Position numbers and translations under genes: made by a program. From assembly GCA_047528285.1 (NCBI GenBank), contig CP180022.1, positions 1,447,033 through 1,511,032 of the forward strand: 64,000 bases of DNA, in the 5' to 3' direction. The notes below the pieces were generated by a model. The model searched no databases. It was given only the letters and a program-made list of their open reading frames with translations, and was not told the origin of the DNA. The number at the start of each line of letters is the position of its first letter. Position 1 is the stretch's first letter. The stretch is from G047528285 sp047528285 (lineage in GTDB: Bacteria > Pseudomonadota > Gammaproteobacteria > Enterobacterales > Enterobacteriaceae). Positions 53,041 to 63,996 of the stretch are shown here, in pieces.

Positions 53041-54717
53041 CCTTTTTCAAAATAATTATTAAGAACAGAATTCTTCTGTTGTCCTGCCATTAAAAACAAG
53101 GAAACAAATAGAGAAATCGCCATTTAGAATATGTTTTATATCTTTGACTTTAATGACAACATATAAATTCAAACTTATGTTTTGCTTAATTTTTATATAT
53201 CAATTATCTTTTTTTCTTTAAAATTTTCTTAGAAAAGCTTATTCCACTAAAAAATGGAGGGAAGGTTTTTTATAGAAATGTAATATATCGACTTAATATC
53301 AGAGATGTTAAACTTTAAATGAACCTATTTTCCTCTTTTCTGATGTTTATGTAAGCGCGATGCAACTAAGGCAGCACGTATCATAAAACTTCTTTTGGTT
53401 ATTTAAATCCGTACTGCGTACTGTATTAGCTTTATGTTATGTTAGAGCCATAATTTTTTCCATACTATAATACCAAGTAACTTTTAAGAGCTTAAAATTC
53501 GTTTTGCTAGCCAGCTAGCAAATTAATGTATAATTTTAATACTAGTAATTGTATTAAAATACTTATAAAAAGTATTCAGTATACCAGCGATATTTTCTCC
53601 TGGTTTTCTCGGAACTAACTGACTTGTAAAGAGATCATGGCTGGCTGACCGTTCAATCCACCTGCCCGTTGTCTTATTAATCCGGTTCGGCCATGCTGCT
53701 AAGTTTACATATATCAATGTTTAATTAATTTCCATATCCACTTTGTTACTTATCAGTTAAAATTATTACAATATGTTATATGAAATGTTTTTATAATTTG
53801 ATTGAAATTCATCATATCAATCTCTATGCAATACGATATTTTTTTTAATTCATGTCATTAAAACCGATCTTTGGTGTTGACTGTCGTATGTATTTGATAG
53901 TCTCTTTCATCACGAAACGAAGATAATCTTTCATAGCCTTTATTCTATGTTTATCGATTTTATACGAGATAGATATCCCGTACTCACGCTTCTATATGCG
54001 TGAGACCATTAAAAGGATTATCAGTTAGTAGTGTTGAAAAAGCAATTGCTTCCGTCGGTTAACGTCTAAGATATACGTGCAGCGGTAAATTAGTCGATGA
54101 ATCAAAAAAAATCCATTTTATAATTTAGAATAAATATCATCTTTATGCGTTATTTAGATGATCAGATTTTCTGTGATGGATACAAAATGTAAGTAACACC
54201 AAACCGGAATGAGAAGATCATCTAAATGCTTATTTTGATTGCAATCTTATGATGTGTAAGTGTAATAATCAGGCTATTCTACCTTGCTAAAACTAATTCT
54301 TTTGTTATTTAGAGTAACGTAATAAAGATCAAATTTTGAAAAGATAATTTATATAAATTAATCAAAAATTTTACTACTGAAATTTAGAATGTTGTTGGTT
54401 GTAATATGTTGTTTAAAATAGTTTTTATATATTTGTAGACTGCATTAAGTTCGTAAATGGATAAATTACAATTAGGTAGAAAAGCAATGATATAAACTAC
54501 AATATATACATAAAGATCTATGCCTTCCAAGGAAAGAAATTAAGGTGGTTTTCACCGTAAAGAATCTGCTACGTCTAAGTTATAATGTATCATTTTTACG
54601 CAGAAGTTACTTTCCAATGACATGGAAAATAAAACGCTATAAGAAATAGTTATCTAACATAAAATCGGCGTCTTTAGACCATTCGTAATCCATCGATTAT
54701 TTGAGGGAAAATGTTTC
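53041..54717. other. Spacer between fmt and ydiK
   Basis: About 1.7 kb with no intact gene. A less AT-rich patch at 53.58-53.70 kb may be a trace of rsmB. trkA, the next gene in E. coli, could not be seen. Confidence 0.55.
53580..53710 (+). pseudogene. rsmB: Possible trace of rsmB (16S rRNA m5C967 methyltransferase)
   Basis: In one plus-strand frame RDHGWLTVQSTC can be read, resembling the RsmB segment (G-F-x-D-G-W-V-T-V-Q-D). It lies about 600 nt past fmt, near where that segment would fall if rsmB followed fmt as in E. coli. Stops interrupt the frame on both sides. On the opposite strand a 64-codon frame covers the same patch, without recognisable identity. The call rests on a dozen residues plus synteny. 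Confidence 0.25.
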
Positions 54718-55803
54718 ATGAATTTTTCGAGTTCGCTAGACGATTTGCCTAGAATTTTATGTACTGTTACCTTTATCGTACTGATGAGCATCGGATGCTT
54801 TTGGATAATTCAGCCTTTTATTCTCGGATTTTTATGGGCATCAATGGTTGTAATAGCGAGTTGGCCTTTGCTCATTAAAGTGCAACATCTTCTTTGGGAA
54901 AAGCGTTTACTTGCGGTACTGGTCATGACGTTATTACTACTGTTGTTGTTTGTTCTACCGGTATCGATGCTAGTGAGCAGTATTATCGACAACACTATCC
55001 CACTAATGGATTGGGCGACTCAGTCGGAACATCTTATATTGCCCTCTTTTCAATGGCTACAGAATGTTCCAATGGTAGGAGCAAAACTCTACAGCGCTTG
55101 GCAATCATTAATTACTGGCGGTAGTGCACCAATAATGACAAAAATTCAGCCCTATATTGGCAAGGCTGCCAGCTGGCTGCTGGGGCAAATGGCCCACCTA
55201 GGGACTCTGCTATTACACTGCGGATTGATGATTTTATTCAGCGTATTGCTTTATCTGCGAGGAGAGCGTGTTGGGATAGCAGTACGACATTTCGCTATTC
55301 GTATAGGGGCAGATCGCGGTGATTCATCTGTTCTTCTGGCTGCCCAGGCCATCCGTGCGATAGCGTTTGGTGTAGTGCTAACTGCCGTCGTACAGGCCGT
55401 TTTTGCGGGCATCGCTTTAGCTATCACTGGCATTCCGTTAGCAACTATGCTTACCATCGCCATATTTGTGTTGTGCATTGCCCAATTAGGTCCTTTACCA
55501 GTTTTGATTCCAGCGATAAGTTGGCTTTATTGGAGTAACAATCCTACTTATGGAACCATACTTTTAGTGTGGAGTTTTTTTGTAACGACTCTAGATAATA
55601 TCCTGCGTCCAATTTTTATTCGTTCAGGAGCTGATTTGCCGATGCTGCTGGTACTGTGCGGCGTATTTGGCGGGTTACTAGCTTTTGGTATGATCGGTCT
55701 CTTTGTCGGGCCAGTGGTGTTGGCCGTATCCTGGCGTTTGATTTTTACCTGGATACAGGAAGTGCCTCCGCCGAGAAAAACTGATATCCTAAAGAATAGT
55801 TAA
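54718..55803 (+). CDS. ydiK: AI-2E family transporter YdiK
   Basis: Polytopic inner-membrane protein of the AI-2E/PerM family, 361 aa (E. coli 370). It has two or three hydrophobic segments in the first 95 residues, a soluble loop (about 95-150), then about five more helices ending in LLAFGMIGLFVGPVVLAVSW. Conserved blocks are QPFILGFLWA, LLAAQAIRAIAFG, QLGPLPVLIPA and LDNILRP. Its substrate is not established; the family name does not prove AI-2 export here. GAGGGAAA precedes the ATG. Membrane permeases of unknown function are seldom kept at this stage of reduction. Confidence 0.93.
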   Translation: MNFSSSLDDLPRILCTVTFIVLMSIGCFWIIQPFILGFLWASMVVIASWPLLIKVQHLLWEKRLLAVLVMTLLLLLLFVLPVSMLVSSIIDNTIPLMDWATQSEHLILPSFQWLQNVPMVGAKLYSAWQSLITGGSAPIMTKIQPYIGKAASWLLGQMAHLGTLLLHCGLMILFSVLLYLRGERVGIAVRHFAIRIGADRGDSSVLLAAQAIRAIAFGVVLTAVVQAVFAGIALAITGIPLATMLTIAIFVLCIAQLGPLPVLIPAISWLYWSNNPTYGTILLVWSFFVTTLDNILRPIFIRSGADLPMLLVLCGVFGGLLAFGMIGLFVGPVVLAVSWRLIFTWIQEVPPPRKTDILKNS

Positions 55804-56304
55804 AGAAAAAATATTAATTTCGTTTATTTTGGAATAAACCAAGATAAGCATACTTTTATTTTTCCGATAATTAGTGTTTTTCCGTAGTAAAATACTAATT
55901 TTGGTTGTAATATCCATATATTTATATATGAAAGACTTAATTGTTATGTGATGATTAATTTTTTCTATTAGAAAAAATAAGGATGCAGGATTCTTGACAG
56001 TGCAACACGATTTTATATTGATTTATGTTTTTATCTTGTTGAATTAAACAAATAAAGCTGCAACTGGCAACTTCGCGCCACTGAATAATTGATATATGAG
56101 CATTAGAAAAATATTGATTAATATATTGGTGCGTATAAAAAGAAAGACTAGATTTCTGTGTATATATCGGATGGTTATTTGAACGGTCATCAAAAATCTA
56201 TAGCTGACTTATAAAAAGAGTCAAATCATTAAAAAGCTGATAAAAGAGTTCGTGAAACATTAAAAATGTCTGCATAAAAATAAAAATAGGAAATCGTAAT
56301 TTTA

Positions 56305-56495
56305 TATTTGTTAATTAAATATATTTAATATTTTAAGAATATATTATGACGAAAATTAATATAATTTTTCCTTGTTGCAATAAAGGGGTGGGGTTTAATG
56401 AAATAATTTATTCGATATCAGGTTGTTTAACGCTATCTATGTAAGCAGTGTATAAGAATATTTGAGTTTTTTCTCACTATTAAAAAGAACTATAT
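56305..56495 (+). mobile_element. IS1-like element remnant, copy C
   Basis: ATG 56346 opens MTKINIIFPCCNKG, matching copy A (MTKIPIICPYCSKSG) at DNA level, including the 40 nt upstream and the later TGTAAGCAGTGT block. The frame is shifted before that block and stops at codon 33 (TAA 56442), and the first zinc ligand of the pair is altered (PCC for CPYC). It is a dead copy. The 195-bp repeat begins right after it, so the two may belong to one former element. Confidence 0.5.
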
Positions 56496-56690
56496 CATGT
56501 TGCCAATATTCTCATATCTATAGTAAAGAATAAGTTTCCAGATGTAGACATACCGATCAAGTGGTGAATATTAAGGCTTAAATACTTTTTTGAGCTATTT
56601 AAAAATCAATCCAAAATAAGTTATCAATAGTATTGTGTCTATTTTTGAAGTCTTTATCTGCTGTTCAAAAGAGAAAAATAATACTTTTAT
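56496..56690 (+). repeat. 195-bp direct repeat, left copy
   Basis: It matches 63804-63996 in the same orientation at about 93% by eye, with a few single-base indels. No long reading frame is open in either copy. It is probably the inner or distal part of a decayed insertion sequence. Confidence 0.75.
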
Positions 56691-58654
56691 GTGTGGCATA
56701 AAGAGAACTCCTCTTCTGGTTGATTTATGCTTCTGATATAGCATAGGCATGAAGAGTTTTGACTCATGTTTTTAGATTCAGAAATATACAGACACTACAT
56801 CGATAGTGAGTGCTATTGAGCAAATTTAGAATTACTTTTTACACAACTAATATATGATACCCTTTTATAGGGTAAATTGGACNTAAAAATCAGGAAATCA
56901 ATAAAAAGATCCAATGGATAGCACTTGTGATGCTTGAATATATGNATCTATATTAAATGCCTTTCTTATAAAACCATTTGTTTTTTAAAAGCAGAAAAGA
57001 TGGGTAAGTAAGGTTGATTGTTTGATATATAACTACACCACGCACTTATCAATGATAAGTGCGTTACAANCAGAAATTTTCTAGCGAGAAAATGCGAGTC
57101 AGTAATACTTAACACCGTCATTGCTCATGCGGAAGAGATCTATGACATAAATTACAATAATTCTGATATAAATTAATGACTTCATCGCCACAGAGTTTAC
57201 ATGTCAACTCAACTTTGTTGAGTGAAACAATTATTAATTTTAACATCAAAATAACTCGATGATGCAGTAAATTTTAAGCGCAATAAAAAAATAAAATACT
57301 TTTAAAAATAAAAAAACATTAGAGTCAATCAGTTACCATTTTTTAATGAAGAGATTAAAAATTAATTTTTAATTTAAATAACATGATAAAAACAGCAGGT
57401 GTTTCACATGAATTTGATGTAGAAAAACAACAGTGATTTATCGAAAAAAAGATAAAACAACAAAGTTAATATCCAAAAACAAAATAGTATTTTATAAATA
57501 CAGATCACTAAAAACAGTCAAGAAAAGTGAGCTAGAGATGAATACTATTCGTTTTATTATTGGGTTTCTATAGCTAAGCTACAATTTAAAACTATCCACT
57601 AGGATAGTTACAAGAAATCTTTAATCAACATAGTGTTTTAACGATAGCCCGGCGATAAACTAACCTATCTCCACATAGAAAAACCTTTCTTGTGAACACC
57701 ATGAAAACCCGTTTCACTACACAGATATGACCATGAAGACAGTGCTAATGATTAAATACATCTTTATATTTTTTNCAGAACCTGAGAGAGGTTTTGTTAG
57801 CTTTATTTTTAAATTAAATAGGTGTATTTCTGGATTGTGTTTAGAGTAATCGCTGATCACTAGGTGGGAAGAGATAATTAGAACGGCATAAAAATTTTAA
57901 ACTGGTGTAAATTTATATCTATCACATTATTGATAGAAGGAGTTTTAAGGTTTTGGTAAAGCCACATGGAAGTTCGATGGTAAAGTGCTAATAAACACAG
58001 AGTCTAATGTAAGTAGCATGTTTAAAATCGGACAGACGCGGCAAGAAATTATTTGTGCAAATTTATCGCTAGGTAAGCGATACTATTAATGTATAGCATT
58101 TTCTGAATTTAATTAACTACAATTACAAAATTAAGAAAACGCCGGTAGATAGCACTAACGGTGTAAANGCCTGTTATAAAAATCTTTTAAGAAAAAACAA
58201 AGCAATTAATCCTGCCATAAAGAAGTGTTCTATTAGGTAGACTGATAATCATAGATATCAGAACNTTTTTGTAAATCAATNTTTGAGAGGAAGCTTAAGA
58301 TAACTGGAAAAAGAAAAGAAGTTATTACTGAAGGATCAGTGCTGNGCAATGGAGATATTTTAGTTCAAAACCACTTCTAGTATTCATCTACTCTTTAGGT
58401 GAGTATGATACCCCCNTGCTAAGGGAAGGGCGATGGCAATAGGTAAAGTGTTAAATCGGATTACTACTATTAGTTAGCAATGGTANATATCAAATATTAT
58501 TTCGATCCNTAACGGCATATTAGAACGCGGCAACACTTAATCTGTTAGCCGCATCATGATTCTTCCACTTGTTTTCAGACTTCACTTTATCAAATCTCAA
58601 TCTATTTTTTAGGCTGTCTTTGTTAGCAGTACTAGCATTATATTTTTCTTATTG

Positions 58655-58684
58655 CTTGCAATATTTCAGCCTTATCCCCATGAT
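58655..58684 (+). promoter_or_regulatory. Sigma-32 (heat-shock) type promoter of htpG
   Basis: CTTGCAA (58655-58661), a 14-nt spacer and CCCCATGAT (58676-58684) fit the RpoH consensus CTTGAAA / CCCCATNT. The site corresponds to the heat-shock promoter known before E. coli htpG. It lies 63 nt upstream of the htpG start codon. Confidence 0.7.
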
Positions 58685-58700
58685 ATTTATCATGGGGATA
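58673..58700. repeat. Perfect 13-bp inverted repeat overlapping the htpG -10 element
   Basis: TATCCCCATGATA, two T, then TATCATGGGGATA. The left arm contains the CCCCATGAT -10 sequence; the right arm would include or adjoin the transcription start. It is not a CIRCE element (no TTAGCACTC). Confidence 0.7.
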
Positions 58701-58746
58701 TTAAACATCTGTTTTGTGACATATTTGATTGAGGCATAAGATAAGT

Positions 58747-60633
58747 ATGAATAGACAAGAAACCAAAGGTTTCCAATCAGAAGTAAAGCAACTGCTTCAT
58801 TTAATGATCCATTCACTTTATTCTAATAAAGAAATTTTCCTGCGTGAATTAATATCTAATGCATCAGATGCAGCGAATAAACTGCGATTTCGTGCTCTGT
58901 CGCAGCCAGATTTATACGAAGGAGATGGCGAATTACATGTTCGCCTGTGCTGCGATAAAGCAAAACGCACTATCACGCTCAGCGATAACGGCATCGGTAT
59001 GCGACGCGATGACGTGATCAATAATTTGGGTACAATTGCAAAATCCGGAACTAAGGATTTTCTTAAATCCATAGATTCCGATCAACTCAAAGACAACCAG
59101 CTTATCGGTCAGTTTGGCGTCGGATTTTATTCGGCTTTTATCGTAGCAGACACAGTTACCGTTCGCACGCGGGCCGCCGGTGCTAATGCTGATGAAGGTG
59201 TATTTTGGGAATCCGCTGGTGAAGGTAATTACACCATTGCTGATATTTTTAAGTCGGATCGCGGAACTGAAATCACTCTGCATTTACGAGAAGGTGAAGA
59301 AGAATTTCTTGATGATGGACGCCTTAAAAGCCTTATCAAGAAATATTCTAATCATATCGCATTACCGGCGGAAATTGAAAAACGGACTATAATTAAGGAA
59401 GAAAGCAGCGATAAAGAAATTGTCACTTGGGAAAAAATCAATAAAGCACAGGCGTTATGGACTCGTAATAAAACTGATATCAGTGCCGAAGAATATAAGG
59501 AATTTTATAAGCAACTATGCCATGATTTTAACGAACCATTGATTTGGAGCCATAACCGCGTCGAAGGAAAACAGGAATATAGCAGTTTGCTTTATATCCC
59601 GGCGAAGGCAGCTTGGAATATGTGGAATCATGAACAAAAATACGGGCTTCAATTGTACGTTCAGCGTGTGTTCGTCATGGATGATGCTGAACAATTTATA
59701 CCGAAGTATCTGCGTTTCGTAAGGGGGGTGATTGATTCGAACGATCTATCTTTGAATATATCGCGAGAAATTTTGCAGGATAGTCGTGTTACCCAGAACT
59801 TGAAAGGGGCGCTGACTAAACGCACCTTAACATTGTTGGAGAAATTAGCCAAAAACGATACAAAACAGTATCAATCGTTTTGGCAACAATTTGGTCTGGT
59901 ATTGAAAGAAGGACCAGGAGAAGATCCTGTTAACGCTGAAACAGTAGCTAAATTGCTTCGTTTTGCTTCAACCCATGGTAATAATGCGGAGCAAACTGTT
60001 GCTTTGGAAGAATACGTCGGGCGGATGGTGGAGGTACAGGAGAAAATTTACTATATTACCGCCGACAGCTATGCTGCTGCAAAGAACAGTCCGCATTTGG
60101 AACTTTTTCGCAAAAAAGGTATCGAAGTTCTTTTGCTGTTCGAACGTATTGATGAATGGATGATGAACTCTCTGAAAGCATTTAACGGAAAAAAATTCCA
60201 TCTTGTCAGCAAAGGCGACTCATCGCTAGAAAAATTAGCTGATGAGGAAAATAAAGAGCGAACAGAAGCTGAAAAAGTGCTTGAGCCTTTTGTTAAACGC
60301 GTTAAAACTTATCTTGGTGAGCGCATTAAAGATGTGCGTCTGACACATCGTTTGACCGATACACCCGCGGTTGTTACCACCATTCCCAATGAGATCACAA
60401 CACAAATGGCTAAACTGTTTGTCGCCGCAGGCCAGGCAGCGCCGGAAATTAAATATATCTTTGAACTTAATCCAGATCACACGCTAGTAAAGCGTACCGC
60501 CAGTATCGGCGATAACGGCCTATTTTTTGAATGGGTAGAGCTATTGCTAGAGCAAGCGTTGCTGGCTGAATGTGGTACGCTTGAAGATCCTCATCAGTTT
60601 ATTCGCCGGATAAATCATTTATTGAACTCCTGA
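58747..60633 (+). CDS. htpG: Chaperone HtpG (bacterial Hsp90)
   Basis: ATP-dependent homodimeric chaperone. ATG 58747 gives MNRQETKGFQSEVKQLL and 628 aa (E. coli 624); a TTG six codons earlier is the same frame but not conserved. The GHKL ATPase domain (about 1-215) has the catalytic Glu34 and Asn38 in ELISNASDA, DNGIGM near 80 and GQFGVGFYSAF. The middle domain (about 230-495) has SREILQ with the ATP-contacting arginine near 336. The C-terminal dimerisation domain is complete. It is expressed from a heat-shock type promoter just upstream. Confidence 0.98.
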   Translation: MNRQETKGFQSEVKQLLHLMIHSLYSNKEIFLRELISNASDAANKLRFRALSQPDLYEGDGELHVRLCCDKAKRTITLSDNGIGMRRDDVINNLGTIAKSGTKDFLKSIDSDQLKDNQLIGQFGVGFYSAFIVADTVTVRTRAAGANADEGVFWESAGEGNYTIADIFKSDRGTEITLHLREGEEEFLDDGRLKSLIKKYSNHIALPAEIEKRTIIKEESSDKEIVTWEKINKAQALWTRNKTDISAEEYKEFYKQLCHDFNEPLIWSHNRVEGKQEYSSLLYIPAKAAWNMWNHEQKYGLQLYVQRVFVMDDAEQFIPKYLRFVRGVIDSNDLSLNISREILQDSRVTQNLKGALTKRTLTLLEKLAKNDTKQYQSFWQQFGLVLKEGPGEDPVNAETVAKLLRFASTHGNNAEQTVALEEYVGRMVEVQEKIYYITADSYAAAKNSPHLELFRKKGIEVLLLFERIDEWMMNSLKAFNGKKFHLVSKGDSSLEKLADEENKERTEAEKVLEPFVKRVKTYLGERIKDVRLTHRLTDTPAVVTTIPNEITTQMAKLFVAAGQAAPEIKYIFELNPDHTLVKRTASIGDNGLFFEWVELLLEQALLAECGTLEDPHQFIRRINHLLNS

Positions 60634-62757
60634 TGTCATTACCAGGAGGGTTTATGAAGTTTGTCTCTTCTCAATAAGAGATAATAAATGCCATACTCCT
60701 TTGAAATAGGAGTCACTAGAAACGAATTTTCTCTTGTAAGCGAATGCTTTATTATGGTTTGTTTTCCTTAGGAAAACCCATGAAAGGAGTTATAATCGTA
60801 GTGAATTATATGCTGGAAGTTTACGGGGCACCACTTTCAGCAGCAGGTGATACCTCTTCTGCTAAGTCGCCCTGCGTATAAGCTTTACCTTCAGATCAAA
60901 GTAATATCACTAGAAGTTGCAATAACGACCAATTAAGAATGGAAGAATGAAGACTTCACTTCTGTAGTCTAACTTTATAAGAAAACAAATATTTGGAATT
61001 CCTAATTATGGCATTATCGACTGAACCCGTAATTTAAATAAGATCAGCGCACATTTTTATGTGCCATTATCGATTAATTAAATTCAACCAAAATTATAAC
61101 ACCTCGTTGCCCATGTGCTTATGTTTAAGCCTAGTGATTAACAAGAAATTTAAAAATCAAAAACCTCTTGCTATTTTAAAATAGCTTGTATATAATTTTT
61201 TATAAAAGAAATTATTTGATATTGAATTAACGTGTTTTTTCTATAATGTATAGTATATTCTTATATGATAAGAATATATTCTACATCAAAATACCCCCTA
61301 CCATAAAAAATTTTATTATGATTTTTTTATTCTTATGGTATGCATATTAACATAATCAGTATTATGACTTAAATTTATTTATTAGTTTCATAATAAAGAA
61401 GATTGATATTATTTGCTCTATTTTATAAAGAGTTTTTTTTGAAAAAACGTTCTAACTTTATTCTTTAAATAAAGTGGAGAGAGGTTATCTGCCTACCAGG
61501 CAGATCTATAAGTAACTCTCGTCAATCATAAGTATTTGATATTTTTATGATGCTTTTTCTATTTATAAAACTTAGCTATAGAGACCTGAGTTGTCATGTA
61601 GTAAGCAAAAAAAACACATCCAACGAATAAATCGAGATAATTTAAAGTTATATGTCTTCATCAAGTATTTTCTTTTAAATTATTAATTATAAAAAATTGG
61701 AACCTAAGATTTATAAAGTTTTGGATAGATTATGATGATCCGTCATTATCAACCAATTAAAGTAATACTACTTAAAGCATTTCTTGTTAAGAACGTTCTA
61801 CATTGTCATTTCAATGTATAGAAGCAAAAATAATAATGAAGTTTTTCTAAAATGTTTTCAAATACTGCTTATAGATGCAACGTTGAATGCGTGATAGAGG
61901 AATGCCTATTCAATCTAACTCCGACATCTTACTTACAACGGGGTTGATGAAATTAATTTTTCTCATCCACTATTTCAAAAAATGCAGAATATCTATTATT
62001 AATAATATTTTAGTCATGACTAATACCATTATTGACTGAATATACCAATGATATTTTGTGTGTTTTCCTGTGATCTTGATTGTGTTCCTCTAGTTTTTAT
62101 GCGGAGTTAAAAATAATTCAGCGTCATTAGTTATATCCTGTGGTTGTAACCGTGTCTATATGATCGTTTTATAATCATTAGTTCTTAATTGCATTGCTTT
62201 ATTTTTCTATAAACAACTGCTTGGTACTTTGTAATAAATTTATGTTTAAATGCTAGTTAATTTTTGTATGTATATTAATGATATGGGGAATTTGCCTTCT
62301 TTATACTATAAACGTTGTAGTTTTACGTCGTATGTTTTTTTCAAATAGATCATGAAAGAATTACTAATAAGCTGCTTATTTTTGATAAGGAATTACTTAT
62401 AGATAAGAAATCGGGCCTTATTGGAATATATGCTGAATTACAGTACTTCTCCGAAGTTGGATGTTGTAGCGTAAGATAATCGAAATTTGCTGTAGAAATA
62501 TAGTTTTATATAGATCAGTTAGATACTATAGAGATACTTAATCAATATTTAGTAGTCATTGTTGATTTGCGCCCATTAGCGTATAGCAGCAGATATTTAG
62601 TTTTTTCATGAACAAGATGGTCTCGATTCAAGTAACATATTTCTTCAAACATGGTTTATTTTTGATTTTCAATATAACTTTATATCGTGGAGGAAAGATT
62701 TTTTCTGATAAAAAATCAATTATTTTTTAATATAGGAAAAATAGTAAAAATTTTATT
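60634..62757. other. Gene desert between htpG and yedJ
   Basis: About 2.1 kb with no readable gene; adk, which follows htpG in E. coli, is not recognisable. Several small hairpins follow htpG: CTCCTG/CAGGAG at 60627-60648, ACTCCT/AGGAGT at 60695-60713 and GTTTTCC/GGAAAAC at 60761-60777. A two-tier hairpin lies at 61479-61520. Confidence 0.55.
61479..61520. repeat. Two-tier hairpin
   Basis: The inner perfect 8-bp stem ATCTGCCT / AGGCAGAT has loop ACC. Outside it GAGAGGTT pairs with AACTCTC with one bulge. No T-tract marks it as a terminator. It may be a remnant structural RNA or an element end. Confidence 0.4.
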
Positions 62758-63474
62758 TCAATGCTGCATTTTTTCCGATTTATAGCACATACCCAACCTT
62801 TCCTGCGTTTCTTTATCTAAAAGGTAAAATTCTCCTTTTAATTCAGCACATACTTTACTCATAAACGTTATCAAATATTCGCTATTATAGCGTGCTATTT
62901 TCATTCCAAGTTCTGTTTTCATATTATCAGCTAAAGTCAGTAATTTTGTTTGGAAATGATCGAAGGTATAATTGATATCATCCAGCGGTCTAGAAATTGC
63001 AAGCGGGTCAGAGGGATGAAATAAGCCGCGACCCAATTGCCCGGCGACATGAAAAACCCGTGCTAACCCGATAGCCCCTAGCGAGTCTAGCCGATCAGCA
63101 TCTTGTACGATTTTTGCTTCCAGCGTTTCTGGTATTATGCTGGCGCTGAAGCTGTGTGCTTCAATTGCATGCACTACTCCGCCATATAACTCCGTTGGAA
63201 AATCAGGGAAATAGTCAGTAAGGACCTTTCGTGTGCGCAGTGCAGCCTGCCGTGATGCTAAATAACGTTTTGGATGATTTTTAGGTAAATTAATTATATC
63301 ATGAAAATAACAGGCGGTTAATACGACCCTTTCATCCGCGTCCGTAAATTGCATTATTTTGCGAGCGATCTTCCATACTCGACTAAAATGAGCAATATCA
63401 TGTGATTTATCCTTTTGCAAAAAATTCTTCTCCAAATATTCTTGAAAACGACGCTCCCAATCCTCTAAAATCAT
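62758..63474 (-). CDS. yedJ: HD-domain phosphohydrolase YedJ
   Basis: Metal-dependent HD superfamily protein, 238 aa (E. coli 231), with no established substrate. The metal ligands of the H...HD...D pattern are visible: His29 in SHDIAHFSRVW, His58-Asp59 in CYFHDI, and Asp near 125 in VQDADRLDSLGAIGLARVF. RPLDD and FDHFQTKLL are conserved towards the C-terminus. AGGA lies upstream of the ATG. Retention of an uncharacterised hydrolase in so reduced a genome hints at a housekeeping role, but that is inference. Confidence 0.92.
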   Translation of the reverse strand: MILEDWERRFQEYLEKNFLQKDKSHDIAHFSRVWKIARKIMQFTDADERVVLTACYFHDIINLPKNHPKRYLASRQAALRTRKVLTDYFPDFPTELYGGVVHAIEAHSFSASIIPETLEAKIVQDADRLDSLGAIGLARVFHVAGQLGRGLFHPSDPLAISRPLDDINYTFDHFQTKLLTLADNMKTELGMKIARYNSEYLITFMSKVCAELKGEFYLLDKETQERLGMCYKSEKMQH

Positions 63475-63803
63475 CTCATATTCCTGATTTTTATTAATTT
63501 CAATCGCATTTTTATGCGGTTACTTACTATCTTTGTTGAATAAATCAGAACAAATGATAAATGTGTTGCTGGCTGGCAATTGTTCAGTAATTCAGATGGT
63601 ATACGGAATTTCTAATAACATAATTCAGTTATGGTTCCTTCAACCTTCCCTATTAACTCATCTAGATGCCTATCATAATTACTCAGACTTATAAAGCATA
63701 CCGAGTTTAATATGAATGGCTATTCTATATTCATTCCTACATCTGTCTGTAATCAATGTATGAAAACACTTTAGTTATTTTATATTATTGAGTAAATTAC
63801 ATT
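63475..63803. other. Spacer after yedJ start
   Basis: About 330 nt of AT-rich sequence upstream of yedJ, without a clear promoter or gene. Confidence 0.5.
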
Positions 63804-63996
63804 CATGTTGCCAATATTCTTATAGCTATAGTAAAGAATAAGTTTCCAGATGTAGGCATGCCGATCAAGTGTAAATATTAAGGCTTAAATGCTTTTTTGA
63901 GCGATTTAAAAATCAATCCAAAATAAGTTACCGATAGTATTGTGCCTATTTTTGAAGTCTTTATCTGCTCTTCAAAAGAGAAAATAATACTTTTAT
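63804..63996 (+). repeat. 195-bp direct repeat, right copy
   Basis: Same orientation and about 93% identical by eye to 56496-56690. No InsA-like remnant precedes it, unlike the left copy. It reaches the end of the window, so the element may continue beyond. Confidence 0.75.

Larger units (their letters stand above)
55804..58746. other. Gene desert upstream of htpG, with IS remnants and ambiguous bases
   Basis: About 2.9 kb. It contains IS1-like copy C, the left copy of a 195-bp direct repeat, eleven single N bases (56883 to 58509), and at its right end the htpG promoter region. recR, which precedes htpG in E. coli, could not be traced. Confidence 0.6.
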
